A stretch of DNA of 64,000 nucleotides from Lapidilactobacillus dextrinicus DSM 20335 (GTDB lineage Bacteria; Bacillota; Bacilli; Lactobacillales; Lactobacillaceae). Positions 1 through 8,599 of the stretch are shown here, piece after piece. The position numbers and the translations under genes are program-made. The notes beneath the pieces are model-generated. The model did not search any database and was not told the DNA's origin. It worked only from the letters and a program-made list of their open reading frames with translations. Location of the stretch: the NCBI RefSeq assembly GCF_001436095.1, contig NZ_AYYK01000004.1, forward strand, positions 186,001 through 250,000. The letters run 5' to 3'. The stretch's first letter is position 1; every line of letters starts with the position of its first letter.

Positions 1-730
1 AAATCCAAGTAACAATAATCATTAACGCTAACAACAAAATAATTTGGGTAATAATCATACCAGAACGGTCGAACCAACCTTGGCGTTCACGCTTAATTGA
101 AGAACTGTCAACGAGTCGTTTGGTACCAGTCGCATGAAAAATTTGTAATACCTTTTTTGTATCGCTAGCTTTTTGAGTGCTAGGATCATAAATGATTCGG
201 AATTGACCGGTTCTAATGGCTGAATCTAAGGTTTGATTAGGCGATAGTGAAACAAACGTATGTTGATTAATCGCTGAGTTTTCACCAACACCGGTAACCC
301 CAATGACCGCATAATAATTATGGTTTAACTGATAATATTGTTGGGCTTGCGGTTGATAGGTTTGCTTGGTTAAATTAGACCCCAAGACAACAAATGGGAC
401 TTCAGATTCATAATCATGCTGATTAAAAAAGCGACCTGAAATTAGCGGTAACGTTGAATTAACGTCGCCTTTAGCATAGATATATGAAAAATTAGGGTCT
501 TTGCGGCTGACAAACTGTAATTGATAATTTTTCAGTGGACTTTTGGCAATCTGTTGAATTGTCGTTTGCAAAGGCTGATCTTGAGCCTGATTAACAATTA
601 GACTGTTAACGGAAAGACCATTACGATTTAAACGGCTCTCATTGTTGCGCTGTTCATTTTGCCGAAAGCAAAGAAACATTAGAAACGTTAATATAACTAA
701 AATTGCATCGAAAAATATCTTTTTTTTCAT
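1..730 (-). CDS. ABC transporter permease-like membrane protein (truncated by window edge)
   Basis: An open frame begins at an ATG at 730 after a GGAG ribosome site and runs off the left edge without a stop, giving about 243 codons. It starts with a hydrophobic helix (residues ~5-22), continues with a ~190-residue extracytoplasmic-looking domain rich in Asn, Gln and Ser, and enters a second hydrophobic helix at the edge. This topology (one helix, a large outer domain, then helices) is that of MacB/FtsX-type ABC permeases, but the diagnostic C-terminal part is outside the window. It follows the methyltransferase gene by 19 bases on the same strand, so the two are probably co-transcribed. The family call is an inference from topology only. 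Confidence 0.5.
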   Translation of the reverse strand, partial: MKKKIFFDAILVILTFLMFLCFRQNEQRNNESRLNRNGLSVNSLIVNQAQDQPLQTTIQQIAKSPLKNYQLQFVSRKDPNFSYIYAKGDVNSTLPLISGRFFNQHDYESEVPFVVLGSNLTKQTYQPQAQQYYQLNHNYYAVIGVTGVGENSAINQHTFVSLSPNQTLDSAIRTGQFRIIYDPSTQKASDTKKVLQIFHATGTKRLVDSSSIKRERQGWFDRSGMIITQIILLLALMIIVTWI

Positions 731-749
731 AAAATTGCTCCGAATATTT

Positions 750-1514
750 TTAACGGATTAAGAAGACTTGTTCTTTAACGAGATCGTGTTGTGGTAAGTA
801 GCGGTTGATCAGATGAACTTGGGGCGAAAAGGCGATTGGTTGCGTATGCCAGAATAACTCGCTATTCGTCACACCGAATTTTTCACCGATCACAATTAAA
901 TCAGGATGTTGTGGGAGCTGACGAATTTGTTGGGCAATGACGACATCAATTGGATCACGATCAGGTGACCAACTTAAGATAATAGCGTCAACTTGCGAAC
1001 CGAACTTTTTAATCGCTGTTAAAGCATCAGCATCTTGAACAGGAAAATGTAATTGGCGACCGGTATTGTTCTCCCCTTGCCAAGCAAAGCTATCTGTTGC
1101 AATCACCTTTTGACCGTAGGCCGTTAAGCCTTTTGCCAAAACACCATTGCCAGCCATCAATTCTAAATAATGACGATGGGGCCAGTATTTTGTCCAAATA
1201 GCCAAAGCCTGTTGAGAGATTAAAGTCCATTGACCAAAATGATATTGCAAGTATTTACGAAAATTGGCAAATAAATGATTCAAATCACGAAAATCCTGTT
1301 CAATTTGTACAGTTGGCAATTGCTGTTTTATCCCAATTGTTAAAAAGTCTAGCCAACAATCTTCAACTAAAGTCAAAATTGGCAGTGGCCGTGATAAAAG
1401 CTGGCCTTGGCTAATTTCAGCAACACAACGTTTGATTTCCAGCAAGCGAACTTCAACATCAAAGTTGCTGCGATAAGGCTCTGCCAGTTGTTGTAATTTT
1501 AATAAGTAGTCCAT
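750..1514 (-). CDS. Putative SAM-dependent methyltransferase
   Basis: The 254-residue protein has a helical N-terminal half and, around residues 115-130, the sequence LELMAGNGVLAKGL, which matches motif I (E-x-G-x-G) of class I Rossmann methyltransferases. It is followed by an acidic strand end (IATDSF) and a motif IV-like stretch (VDAIILSWSPD). I do not recognise the substrate. The start ATG at 1514 has only a weak ribosome site. It lies directly upstream of the truncated permease gene, with a 19-base gap, which suggests an operon. The thrC-like gene on the other side is divergently transcribed. Confidence 0.7.
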   Translation of the reverse strand: MDYLLKLQQLAEPYRSNFDVEVRLLEIKRCVAEISQGQLLSRPLPILTLVEDCWLDFLTIGIKQQLPTVQIEQDFRDLNHLFANFRKYLQYHFGQWTLISQQALAIWTKYWPHRHYLELMAGNGVLAKGLTAYGQKVIATDSFAWQGENNTGRQLHFPVQDADALTAIKKFGSQVDAIILSWSPDRDPIDVVIAQQIRQLPQHPDLIVIGEKFGVTNSELFWHTQPIAFSPQVHLINRYLPQHDLVKEQVFLIR

Positions 1515-1595
1515 GAATTTAATTTTAGCTAAAATGCGTCAAAATAGCAAAATTACTAAAAATATTTAACTTTTATTTGACTGTTCCTGTAATTT

Positions 1596-1616
1596 TGTAA
1601 TCGGTTACGTTACAAT
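1596..1616 (+). promoter_or_regulatory. cre-like CcpA site overlapping a putative promoter
   Basis: TGTAATCGGTTACG at 1596-1609 matches 13 of 14 positions of the catabolite-responsive element consensus TGWAANCGNTNWCA; only the last base differs. A -10-like TACAAT sits just downstream at 1611-1616. A cre overlapping the promoter normally gives CcpA repression. No good -35 is seen at 17 bases. Confidence 0.5.
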
Positions 1617-1634
1617 GAAGGAGGAAATTAGATT

Positions 1635-1673
1635 ATGATAGGATGCGAATATAACAATGACAAAATATATTAA
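1635..1673 (+). CDS. Short upstream ORF overlapping the thrC-like start
   Basis: The strongest ribosome site in this leader (AAGGAGG at 1618-1624) is placed 10 bases before an ATG at 1635, not before the thrC-like start. This ATG opens a 12-codon frame, MIGCEYNNDKIY, whose stop lies inside the next gene, overlapping it in another frame by 17 bases. The thrC-like ATG at 1657 has only AGGA 13 bases upstream. Translational coupling is a reasonable inference; the peptide itself may have no function. Confidence 0.4.
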   Translation: MIGCEYNNDKIY

Positions 1674-2946
1674 TGTAACAGATTTAACAACAGTTATACC
1701 AGCAGCCAATGCCGTATGGCAAGCTGCTAATACGCAACAAGTATCAATTCCGACTGATCTAGCGCCATTAACTTTTGAACAGGAGCTGACGCCAGTTGCT
1801 GTTTTACAAAAACTATATTCTGAATTTTTACCTGGTTTAGATCAAGAACAAATAACCACAGCGGTTGAAACAGCGACGCAAGCTATTTTTAAAGATAAAG
1901 CCTTAAGTCAGTTTGTGACCCCAGATTATACTGAAGTTGATCATCCACAAACTCAATTTAACTTTAGTGAATTATTTAATAGCCCCACGATGACCAGTGC
2001 TGATTTAGCAACCTTAGCAATCACTCATTTGGCCGCAACCACACAAACTTTTGTTGCCACAGATCCTGAGTTATTAATTAGCCTAGGCCAAACTTTATTA
2101 GCTGACCAAAAGTTAATCGGTATCTATGATGAACGTCAGTTACCAACCATCTTAAAAACAGAGCTTGCTGAGTTACAAGGTCATGATAATGTAGCACTCT
2201 ATTTAGATGATCAACCGACAGTTGCTGCTAATCATCTTTTAACCAGCCATCCAGAGTATCGCTTAATTGATCAAACCGTGCTATTGACGCAAATTCCTTT
2301 AATTGCTGCCTTAGTCAATTTAACGAATCAGGCTCAATCTGAAGCAGTGAATCTGGTTATCCCTGGTACTAAGTTAAATGCCGTCTTAGCAGCACTCTAT
2401 GCTCGTCAATTAGGGTTACCAATTGCTAAAATTATTGTTGCTGTGGCTGCTGAAAGTAATTTGTCCGCTTTTATCAACGGTGAAGCGACTGAATTAGCAC
2501 CAGAGATCAAAGTAAATTTGCAGCGTTTAGCAGCGTTAGTTGCTGATAAAGCAGTTAACACAGATGCTGAAATGGTGACAGCATTACAACAAACTGATAT
2601 TTTAGACTTTGTTTCAGTTGATCGCACTGAAGTTGCCGCTGAAATTCGCTTCTTACAGACGAAATTAGATTATACGGCTGGATTAGAAACAGCTCTGACA
2701 ACTTTAGCAGTTCCTGAAGCAACAGCGGCAGCAACCGAAAATGTGGTCTTAGCGCTGATTGATCCTTATGTCACACCAGAAACCATTTTACGTGGTTTAA
2801 CTGGTCGAAATGATGGTAAGACCGGGTTTGAGGCTGTTCAAATTTTACGCCAAATTGTTGGCGCTAAACCTGCCCGCTTAATCACCCATTTAAAAGGCGT
2901 TAAGGCTGTTGAAACACCAAAATTTGCAGAACACGATTTCAAATAA
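1657..2946 (+). CDS. Threonine synthase-like protein lacking the catalytic lysine
   Basis: The 429-residue protein has the length and segment order of threonine synthase. Residues 105-116 read ELFNSPTMTSAD and line up with the family's ELFHGPTxAFKD, where the Lys binds pyridoxal phosphate; here that position is Ala115. The later phosphate-loop region VPTGNFGN is replaced by IPGTKLNA (~234-241), followed by a well-conserved stretch (ALYARQLGLPIAK). Both cofactor-binding signatures are therefore altered while the surrounding fold appears intact, pointing to a catalytically inactive homologue with another role. It stands alone between terminators, with no hom or thrB beside it. The start is fixed by an in-frame TAA just upstream of ATG 1657. 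Confidence 0.7.
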   Translation: MTKYINVTDLTTVIPAANAVWQAANTQQVSIPTDLAPLTFEQELTPVAVLQKLYSEFLPGLDQEQITTAVETATQAIFKDKALSQFVTPDYTEVDHPQTQFNFSELFNSPTMTSADLATLAITHLAATTQTFVATDPELLISLGQTLLADQKLIGIYDERQLPTILKTELAELQGHDNVALYLDDQPTVAANHLLTSHPEYRLIDQTVLLTQIPLIAALVNLTNQAQSEAVNLVIPGTKLNAVLAALYARQLGLPIAKIIVAVAAESNLSAFINGEATELAPEIKVNLQRLAALVADKAVNTDAEMVTALQQTDILDFVSVDRTEVAAEIRFLQTKLDYTAGLETALTTLAVPEATAAATENVVLALIDPYVTPETILRGLTGRNDGKTGFEAVQILRQIVGAKPARLITHLKGVKAVETPKFAEHDFK

Positions 2947-2979
2947 TCTGTTTAAAATTACAAGAATCAATTAATAGAA

Positions 2980-3010
2980 AAACGACTACGATAAATTCGT
3001 AGTCGTTTTT
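2980..3010. terminator. Bidirectional intrinsic terminator
   Basis: A perfect 10-bp stem (ACGACTACGA at 2982-2991 with its complement at 2997-3006) with a 5-base loop is flanked by A and T runs. It can serve both the thrC-like gene and the convergent gene at 3021-3341. Confidence 0.85.
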
Positions 3011-3020
3011 TAGTTAATGC

Positions 3021-3341
3021 TTAGTAAATTCCCTTACCTTCTGAATCGATAATAGGATCATTAAAATCACGGCGATAGTAATCAACATCAATGATTTTAT
3101 ATTTATTGTTGGTAAATTTAGCGATAATTAACCCTTTTTGCACGGGTTCCCAGCCTTCACTACCTAAAACAACCAATTGGTCATTAACCACGTCTGCTTT
3201 TTTACCGAAGTCTTCACCAAAGAAGGTTTTGATTTGCTCAACTGTGGTAAGCGAGGTGTAAGGTAAGAAGTAACTCAATTTAGCAGTTGAAAAAGCGGCA
3301 AATTCTGTTGCGGGGAAATCAGGTAATTCATTTTTTTCCAT
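3021..3341 (-). CDS. Hypothetical protein, 106 aa
   Basis: I do not recognise this small soluble protein. It is acidic and aromatic-rich, with no membrane segment and no Cys. The start is placed at the ATG at 3341 because AGGTGAG lies 4-5 bases before it; the in-frame GTG nine bases upstream has no ribosome site. Its C-terminus contains a Tyr/Asp-rich stretch (IIDVDYYRRDFNDP). It is flanked by a shared terminator and by a divergent HTH gene. Confidence 0.65.
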   Translation of the reverse strand: MEKNELPDFPATEFAAFSTAKLSYFLPYTSLTTVEQIKTFFGEDFGKKADVVNDQLVVLGSEGWEPVQKGLIIAKFTNNKYKIIDVDYYRRDFNDPIIDSEGKGIY

Positions 3342-3418
3342 TATACTCACCTACATTTTATTTTCTATATGATGACATTTCATGTTAAAATTAGTTGTTA
3401 GCCAAGGAGGTTATTGAC

Positions 3419-3604
3419 ATGGCATTACCAAAAATTGCGGAAGAATTAATTGAATTTCAGAAGCGTAAAGAATTAACAGATACTCAAATCGCATTTGAGA
3501 GCCACTTCAGTGTTGAAGCCATTCATCAGATTAAAGCTGGCGAGATGACGCCTACTCCTGAAGAAGCACAACGTCTGACAACTTATCTTGCTAGTAAAAG
3601 ATAG
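3419..3604 (+). CDS. Small HTH-like protein, 61 aa
   Basis: The ATG at 3419 follows a near-perfect AAGGAGG with an 8-base spacer, so the longer frame from 3395 is not used. The protein is almost entirely helical. Residues ~20-50 (LTDTQIAFESHFSVEAIHQI) have the spacing of an XRE-like helix-turn-helix: a first helix, a turn, then a recognition helix. This resembles short HTH proteins common in lactobacilli. Whether it binds DNA is not shown. A strong terminator follows. Confidence 0.7.
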   Translation: MALPKIAEELIEFQKRKELTDTQIAFESHFSVEAIHQIKAGEMTPTPEEAQRLTTYLASKR

Positions 3605-3652
3605 CAACTAGCTTATTTAGATCAACTTCACACTGTTAGGCAGTGTATGTAG

Positions 3653-3678
3653 AAAACGTGATAATATCACGTTTTTTT
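3653..3678. terminator. Intrinsic terminator
   Basis: The 10-bp stem AAAACGTGAT/ATCACGTTTT at 3653-3675 has a 3-base loop and a run of seven T on the plus strand. It sits between convergent genes and probably stops both. Confidence 0.8.
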
Positions 3679-3694
3679 ATTTGGTTGAAGTTTT

Positions 3695-4006
3695 TTAACC
3701 GATACCTAATGAGATTCGCGCATAGCGGCTCATCATATCAGGATTCCACTGTGGATACCAAACAAGTTCGATCTCAACATCATTAACTTCAGGCAATGCC
3801 TTAAGGACATGATTAATGTTATCGCTAAGATAGTCGGTTAAAGGACAACCCATTGTCGTTAGCGTCATGTTAACTGTAGCTAAGCCATCATCATCTAGAT
3901 CAACTTCATAAATCAAGCCGAGATTGACAATGTCAATCCCTAATTCTGGATCAATAACAGATTCTAGTGCGTTTAGCATTTTTTCTTTTTGTTCATCAGT
4001 TGCCAT
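3695..4006 (-). CDS. Metal-sulfur cluster assembly factor (SufT/MIP18 family)
   Basis: The 103-residue protein is a DUF59 domain: VIDPELGIDIVNLGLIYEV near the N-terminus and the TMTTMGCPL-type motif (TLTTMGCPLTDYL) with the conserved Cys, then a C-terminal ELVWYPQWNPDMMS. The family helps deliver or mature Fe-S clusters. The start at 4006 is chosen because AGGGAG lies 8 bases upstream; a longer frame to 4045 lacks this. It is monocistronic and convergent with the HTH gene. Confidence 0.85.
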   Translation of the reverse strand: MATDEQKEKMLNALESVIDPELGIDIVNLGLIYEVDLDDDGLATVNMTLTTMGCPLTDYLSDNINHVLKALPEVNDVEIELVWYPQWNPDMMSRYARISLGIG

Positions 4007-4197
4007 AAGCTTCACTCCCTGCCCCTGATTATACCGACAAATCAATGAAAGCGCAATTTAAAAATCACTAGTTCAATGATGCTTAAAGTGAGAAAACTTT
4101 ATTATTAGCGTATTTTTTGATAAGATTAAACGATACGTTTTATTAAAAAACAACTTTTATGTTATTCATAAAAAACAAGATAAAAAGGAATTAGCTC

Positions 4198-5001
4198 ATG
4201 ACACAAAAATTAATTGCATTAGATCTTGATGGTACAACCTTAAATAATCAATCTAAAATCACTAGTGAAACCGCCCGTGTTCTTAAAAAAGCTGAAGATG
4301 CTGGTAACCTTGTAGCAATTGCCACTGGCCGTCCTAATCGCATTAGTGTTAATTATTATCACCAATTAAAGTTAAATAGCCCGATGGTTAATTTTAACGG
4401 TGGTTTAATTCATGTTCCCGACCAAGTGTGGGCTGGTGAACGTGATTCTACTATCCCTCGTGATTTAGTTTTTGATGTACTAAAGATGAAACGCGACTTA
4501 CCGATTCAAATGATTGCTGCTGAAGGCAAAAACTTTTTATTTGCTGACCAATTAGCTGACTTAGACATTGGTTTCTTCCCGACTCAATTAACTAGCGAAC
4601 AAATTTTAAATGAGCAAAGTTTAACCACTGATCCGACTTCTTTGACGATTTTCTTAGATAATAAAGATCAAGTTTATGTGAAGCAAGTTCTTGGTGCTAA
4701 ATATCCCAACATTGAAATGAATAGTTGGGGTGGCGAAGTTAATGCTCTAGAAATTGTCCATCATGGCATTAACAAATATGCTGGTGTGCGCTACGTCGCT
4801 GATTATTTCAACATTGCTGACCGTGATATCATTGCTTTTGGTGATGAAGTCAATGATTTAGATATGTTAACCAATGTTGGCTGGGGCGTTGCTATGGCTA
4901 ATGCCGTACCTAATGTTAAAGCGATTGCTAATGATGTGACAACTTTAACCAATGATCAAAACGGATTAGCTGATTATTTAAGCCATTATTTAAGTTTATA
5001 A
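4198..5001 (+). CDS. Cof-type HAD family phosphatase
   Basis: The 267-residue protein has HAD motif I LDLDGTTL (residues 8-15), a Thr in motif II (IATGRP), and motif IV GDEVNDLDML near residue 220. The large insertion between motifs II and III is the C2B cap of the Cof/YidA subgroup, which dephosphorylates sugar phosphates and related small molecules; the substrate cannot be read from sequence. AGGA precedes the ATG. It is a single gene closed by a strong terminator. Confidence 0.9.
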   Translation: MTQKLIALDLDGTTLNNQSKITSETARVLKKAEDAGNLVAIATGRPNRISVNYYHQLKLNSPMVNFNGGLIHVPDQVWAGERDSTIPRDLVFDVLKMKRDLPIQMIAAEGKNFLFADQLADLDIGFFPTQLTSEQILNEQSLTTDPTSLTIFLDNKDQVYVKQVLGAKYPNIEMNSWGGEVNALEIVHHGINKYAGVRYVADYFNIADRDIIAFGDEVNDLDMLTNVGWGVAMANAVPNVKAIANDVTTLTNDQNGLADYLSHYLSL

Positions 5002-5010
5002 TTAAATTTT

Positions 5011-5054
5011 AAAAAGACGCTATTAGTCAAAATGATGACTAATGGCGTCTTTTT
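5011..5054. terminator. Bidirectional intrinsic terminator
   Basis: A long stem (AAAAAGACGC.TATTAGTCA with TGACTAATGGCGTCTTTTT) with a short loop, flanked by A and T runs, separates the HAD gene from the convergent aldo/keto reductase. Confidence 0.85.
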
Positions 5055-5064
5055 GTAAAGCAAA

Positions 5065-6054
5065 TTATTTGGTAATTTGATCAATTTGAGCTAATTCAGA
5101 ATCACTGAAATCTAAATGGTCTAAGACTTGCAAATTATCTTCAAGCTGGCTAACTCGACTAGCACCGATAATGACACTTGCAACAACCTCGTTGCGTAAA
5201 TCCCAAGCTAAGGACATTTCTGCTAGTGATTGTCCCCGTGATTCAGCAATTTGGTTCAATTGTTTAATTTGGGCTAAACGTTGATCTACATCCTCAACTG
5301 ACAAGAATGGACTATCTTGTCGATTAGCACGCGAATCTTCAGGAATACCGTTCAAGTAACGATCAGTTAATAAGCCTTGTGCTAAGGGACTGTAAACAGT
5401 CGCCCCTTTGTGTTCAGCAGTTAAAACGTCGAACAATCCATTTTCTGGAGTTCGCTCAAACATATTATATTGGACTTGGTGAATAATATAAGGCGTCTTC
5501 AAGTCGTTAAAAATAGTCGTAATCGCTTGGGTTTGTTCAGCGTCATAGTTAGAAATGCCGATATATAAAGCCTTACCAGATTTAACAATTTGATCTAACG
5601 CTAATGCTGTTTCTTCAAACGGTGTTTCAGGATCAGGACGGTGTGAATAAAAAATATCAAAATAATCCAAGCCTGTTCGTTTAAGACTTTGGTTACAGCT
5701 AGCGATAATATTCTTGCGTGAACCCCACTCACCATAGGGGCCAGGCCACATATAAAAGCCGGCTTTAGAAGTAATAATCATTTCATCACGATAAGGCTTA
5801 AAATCATCATGAAAGATTTTACCAAAATTCTCTTCAGCTGATCCTGCACTTGGACCATAATTATTGGCAATATCAAAACAAGTAATGCCGTGATCAAAGG
5901 CGTAATGTAATAAGTCACTTTGGTTAGCAAGGCGATCAACATCACCAAAGTTGTGCCAAAGACCTAACGATAAAGCCGATAACTTTAAGCCGCTCTGCCC
6001 AACACGCCGATAAAGCATTTTTTCATAACGATTCTCTGCTGCACGATAGACCAT
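5065..6054 (-). CDS. Aldo/keto reductase, L-glyceraldehyde 3-phosphate reductase-like
   Basis: A 329-residue NADPH-dependent TIM-barrel reductase. The catalytic tetrad is visible as Asp in FDIANNYG with its Tyr, Lys in TSKAG, and His in FYSHRPD. The N-terminal YRRVGQSGLKLSALSLGLWHNFG and the WPGPYGEWGSRKN segment are typical of the YghZ/Kv-beta (AKR14-like) branch, which acts on L-glyceraldehyde 3-phosphate and methylglyoxal. AGGAG lies just before the ATG. The gene stands alone; the true substrate is uncertain. Confidence 0.88.
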   Translation of the reverse strand: MVYRAAENRYEKMLYRRVGQSGLKLSALSLGLWHNFGDVDRLANQSDLLHYAFDHGITCFDIANNYGPSAGSAEENFGKIFHDDFKPYRDEMIITSKAGFYMWPGPYGEWGSRKNIIASCNQSLKRTGLDYFDIFYSHRPDPETPFEETALALDQIVKSGKALYIGISNYDAEQTQAITTIFNDLKTPYIIHQVQYNMFERTPENGLFDVLTAEHKGATVYSPLAQGLLTDRYLNGIPEDSRANRQDSPFLSVEDVDQRLAQIKQLNQIAESRGQSLAEMSLAWDLRNEVVASVIIGASRVSQLEDNLQVLDHLDFSDSELAQIDQITK

Positions 6055-6169
6055 TTAAAAAAACTCCTTTAGATTGATTTTATTTTTAAGAAAACATTAG
6101 AACTAGTACTTACTCATGATAAAACGGTTACCTTTGGTTTAGCAAGTGAATTGGAATTATTTGTATTAA

Positions 6170-6206
6170 AAAAGGACAGCAGCGGCTAAATGCCGTGAGT
6201 CCTTTT
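6170..6206 (-). terminator. Intrinsic terminator of the tautomerase gene
   Basis: Nested stem AAAAAGGAC/GTCCTTTTT with inner AGCGGC/GCCGT and loop TAAAT, just past the stop of the gene at 6214. The A run on the plus strand gives a T run on the minus transcript. Confidence 0.75.
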
Positions 6207-6213
6207 TGAGTGT

Positions 6214-6402
6214 TTATTTTTGTTCACTGCGTAAAACGCCGCCTTGAGCATAGCGATTAGGTTGCATTTCATCAAGAATAACATGAACGTGTTCTGCAGG
6301 AACATTGATATTCTTAACTACGGCTTCCGTAACGTCTTCAATCATGGCTTTTAATTGTGCTTCTGTCCGACCAGCAACGACTTCAATATGAACGAATGGC
6401 AT
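6214..6402 (-). CDS. 4-oxalocrotonate tautomerase family protein
   Basis: A 62-residue protein starting MPFVHIEVVAGRTEAQL. Pro2, which becomes the N-terminal catalytic proline after Met removal, is present. The length, the beta-alpha-beta pattern and the C-terminal NRYAQGGVL motif fit the small-subunit tautomerase family. A GGAGGG ribosome site precedes the ATG. Physiological substrate unknown. It is monocistronic, with its own terminator. Confidence 0.9.
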   Translation of the reverse strand: MPFVHIEVVAGRTEAQLKAMIEDVTEAVVKNINVPAEHVHVILDEMQPNRYAQGGVLRSEQK

Positions 6403-6503
6403 GGATCAGCCCTCCTTAATTAAATAAAAGATAGTTTTATTATCGGCTATTTAGGGAGTGTTGTAAAGCTGTATCGGCTAGTACTTCATTAACAGAGTGG
6501 AAG

Positions 6504-7795
6504 CTAATCACGATGACATTCAGGACTAACCCAAGTGCCAGTACCCTGTCCTAAAATAGTTTTAACAGCCGCAATAAAAGTCGTTAAAATTGTTAAAGTA
6601 TTGATCAACCAGTAGAACAACATGTAAAAAGGTGCAAATAAAAAGTATTTTAATTTACGACCGCGATCATCAACAATAAGACTTGCCATAAGTTGTAAAA
6701 TACCAGCAATCATTTCAAAACTAATGAAAACAGCTGACGTTGTAATAAGTTGGTCAATAGCAATCCACTGCCCTGAACCAATGGCAATCATCATCTTCAC
6801 AATAAAAACCACAGAAGAAAACCAAAAAAATAATGACCAGATAATGCTTAAACTTTGATCAACGAATAGCATCGTTCTGCCAATATTTTGAATTGGTTGA
6901 TGGAAGACTAATTTAAAGTTGGTTAGCCAAACTTCTGTACCGCCCTTGGCCCAGCGTTTACGTTGATGATAGAGTCCCTTGAGATCTTCAGGTACTTCCA
7001 TAAAAAACATAATTTCCGGTGCAAATAAAGATAGCCAATTACGTTCTTGATGATCCCAAGCAATACTAATGTCTTCAGTTGCCCGATTTTGCCGAAATAA
7101 ACCAACATCTAGTAAAGCTTTTTCCGGTACATCGTGTTGGCACCACTATAAGCATAAATAACGCCTAAAACCGCCTGTTGCGTTCGTTTAATAATACCAA
7201 CGATACTGGAGAATTCAACAGTTTGTGACTTAGCAATAATTTTAGTGCGATTTTTAACGTCCATGTTGGCCGTTACTGCAGCAATATTATTGGAGTCAGA
7301 GTATAAGAAATAATTAACATATTTCCATAAAGCATCTGCTTCAGGTACAGTATCAGCATCGTTGCTCAGGATGAGTTTGCCTTTTGCAAAGCCAACGCCA
7401 ATGTTGAAAGCATGGGCTTTTCCCTTATTCTTTTCAATATGAAGTACACGATGATTATCATACTGTTTCATCAACCGCTCAAGAATCGCGGCGGTTTGAT
7501 CAGTTGAGCCATCATCAGTAACTAGGACTTCATAGTTATGATAATTTAATTTTGTCATCAAATACGTGATTGTTTTTTCGATAACAATTTCTTCATTGTG
7601 GGCGGGAATCATAATTGTAACCATTGGTTCAATTTCTTTAGTAAGCGGAATCCAAGCTGGTAGATTATATTTAAATAAAAATCGAAAACAAATTGCGCCC
7701 ACAAACCAATAAAAGGCCCCTAATACTGGATAGGAAACAAGTATTAGAAAAATAATTTTAAAAAATCCGCTTAATTGTGCAAATATTAAATTCAT
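6504..7795 (-). pseudogene. pgaC: PgaC/IcaA-like processive glycosyltransferase, frameshifted
   Basis: The N-terminal frame (7109-7795) has membrane helices, IPAHNEE, TDDGSTD and SNDADT, all family 2 glycosyltransferase motifs. It stops early at 7109. The missing continuation (TEDISIAW, then QRKRWAKG, the QxxRW motif of processive synthases, and C-terminal helices) lies in another frame down to 6504. Restoring one A in the run of five at 7119-7123 joins them into a ~430-residue protein, close to PgaC (~440). These enzymes polymerise N-acetylglucosamine across the membrane. The start overlaps the stop of the upstream pgaD-like gene (TAATG). The break could be real, a sequencing error, or a -1 slip on GAAAAAG. 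Confidence 0.8.
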
Positions 7796-8304
7796 TACGA
7801 TTCACCATGGTCTTTAAATAGATTTTGAATTGTATCATCCGCCAAGTTCTTTTCCTCGGGAACGGAATAATAACGAATCGATTCACGCATTTCCCTTGGT
7901 CCAAAACGTTCAGTATAAAATTGTTCCATAATTAAAGCCCGATGATTAACTTGCCTTTCATCGGGCAAGGTATACTGAGTTAATTGACGCTTATAAATAT
8001 AATTATTACGGATTGTTAAAATAACAGCACCAGTGAAAATCACAATTGCCGCAATTAAAAAGAATAAGCCTAGTGACTTAATTGCACTTGTTTCTTGTTT
8101 TTTTATATTAAACTGGAACGGTTTAAGTACTTGCGGCCAAAGATAAGGCAACGTCAGCCAAATGAACGATGAAAAGACCCCTAACCAAGTTAAAAGTGCA
8201 AATAAAGTTTGCCGAATTTTTAAACCTAAATGACCGGGCATGAAGTACCGATCAGATAATAACTCATGACTGACCGCTTGACGAGTAATTATTTTTTTAA
8301 CCAT
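7795..8304 (-). CDS. PgaD-like accessory membrane protein
   Basis: A 169-residue protein with a basic N-terminus, two hydrophobic helices (~29-52 and ~79-102) and a cytoplasmic charged tail. This is the topology of PgaD, the partner of the PgaC synthase. It is directly upstream of, and overlaps, the PgaC-like gene, so the two are translationally coupled. It is longer than IcaD and about as long as PgaD. No deacetylase (PgaB/IcaB) or export gene is beside it. The assignment rests on topology and neighbourhood, not on a diagnostic motif. Confidence 0.6.
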   Translation of the reverse strand: MVKKIITRQAVSHELLSDRYFMPGHLGLKIRQTLFALLTWLGVFSSFIWLTLPYLWPQVLKPFQFNIKKQETSAIKSLGLFFLIAAIVIFTGAVILTIRNNYIYKRQLTQYTLPDERQVNHRALIMEQFYTERFGPREMRESIRYYSVPEEKNLADDTIQNLFKDHGES

Positions 8305-8599
8305 TGCTATCTCTCGATTTCCTGAAAATATGACGAATAACTATACTACCTTCAAAACAATTATTATATCACAAAGCCAGTAGCTCAGTTCAAAAAATCT
8401 ACCATATTCTTGGGCTAAACGTTATATATTTTTTGTGAACTCATCACTTAATTAAGTGGTTGGTTGAATGTAAATTTATTCATAAATTCTATTGATAACT
8501 TCGTGCAGTTTTTTTAGTAATGGACTAAAATATAGAGTATTAAATCGTTATGGACTAATAAAATACGATGGTCTATTTAATCAAAAAGGGAGTTTATTC

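Noticed and set aside
2406-2627. Minus-strand frame of 73 codons inside the threonine-synthase-like gene
   Set aside because: It lies wholly antisense to a clear gene and has no ribosome site; a shadow frame.
7109-7130. Programmed -1 frameshifting in the pgaC-like gene
   Set aside because: GAAAAAG is only a weak slippery heptamer and I see no clear downstream pseudoknot or upstream stimulator; kept as a possibility but not preferred over a lost base.
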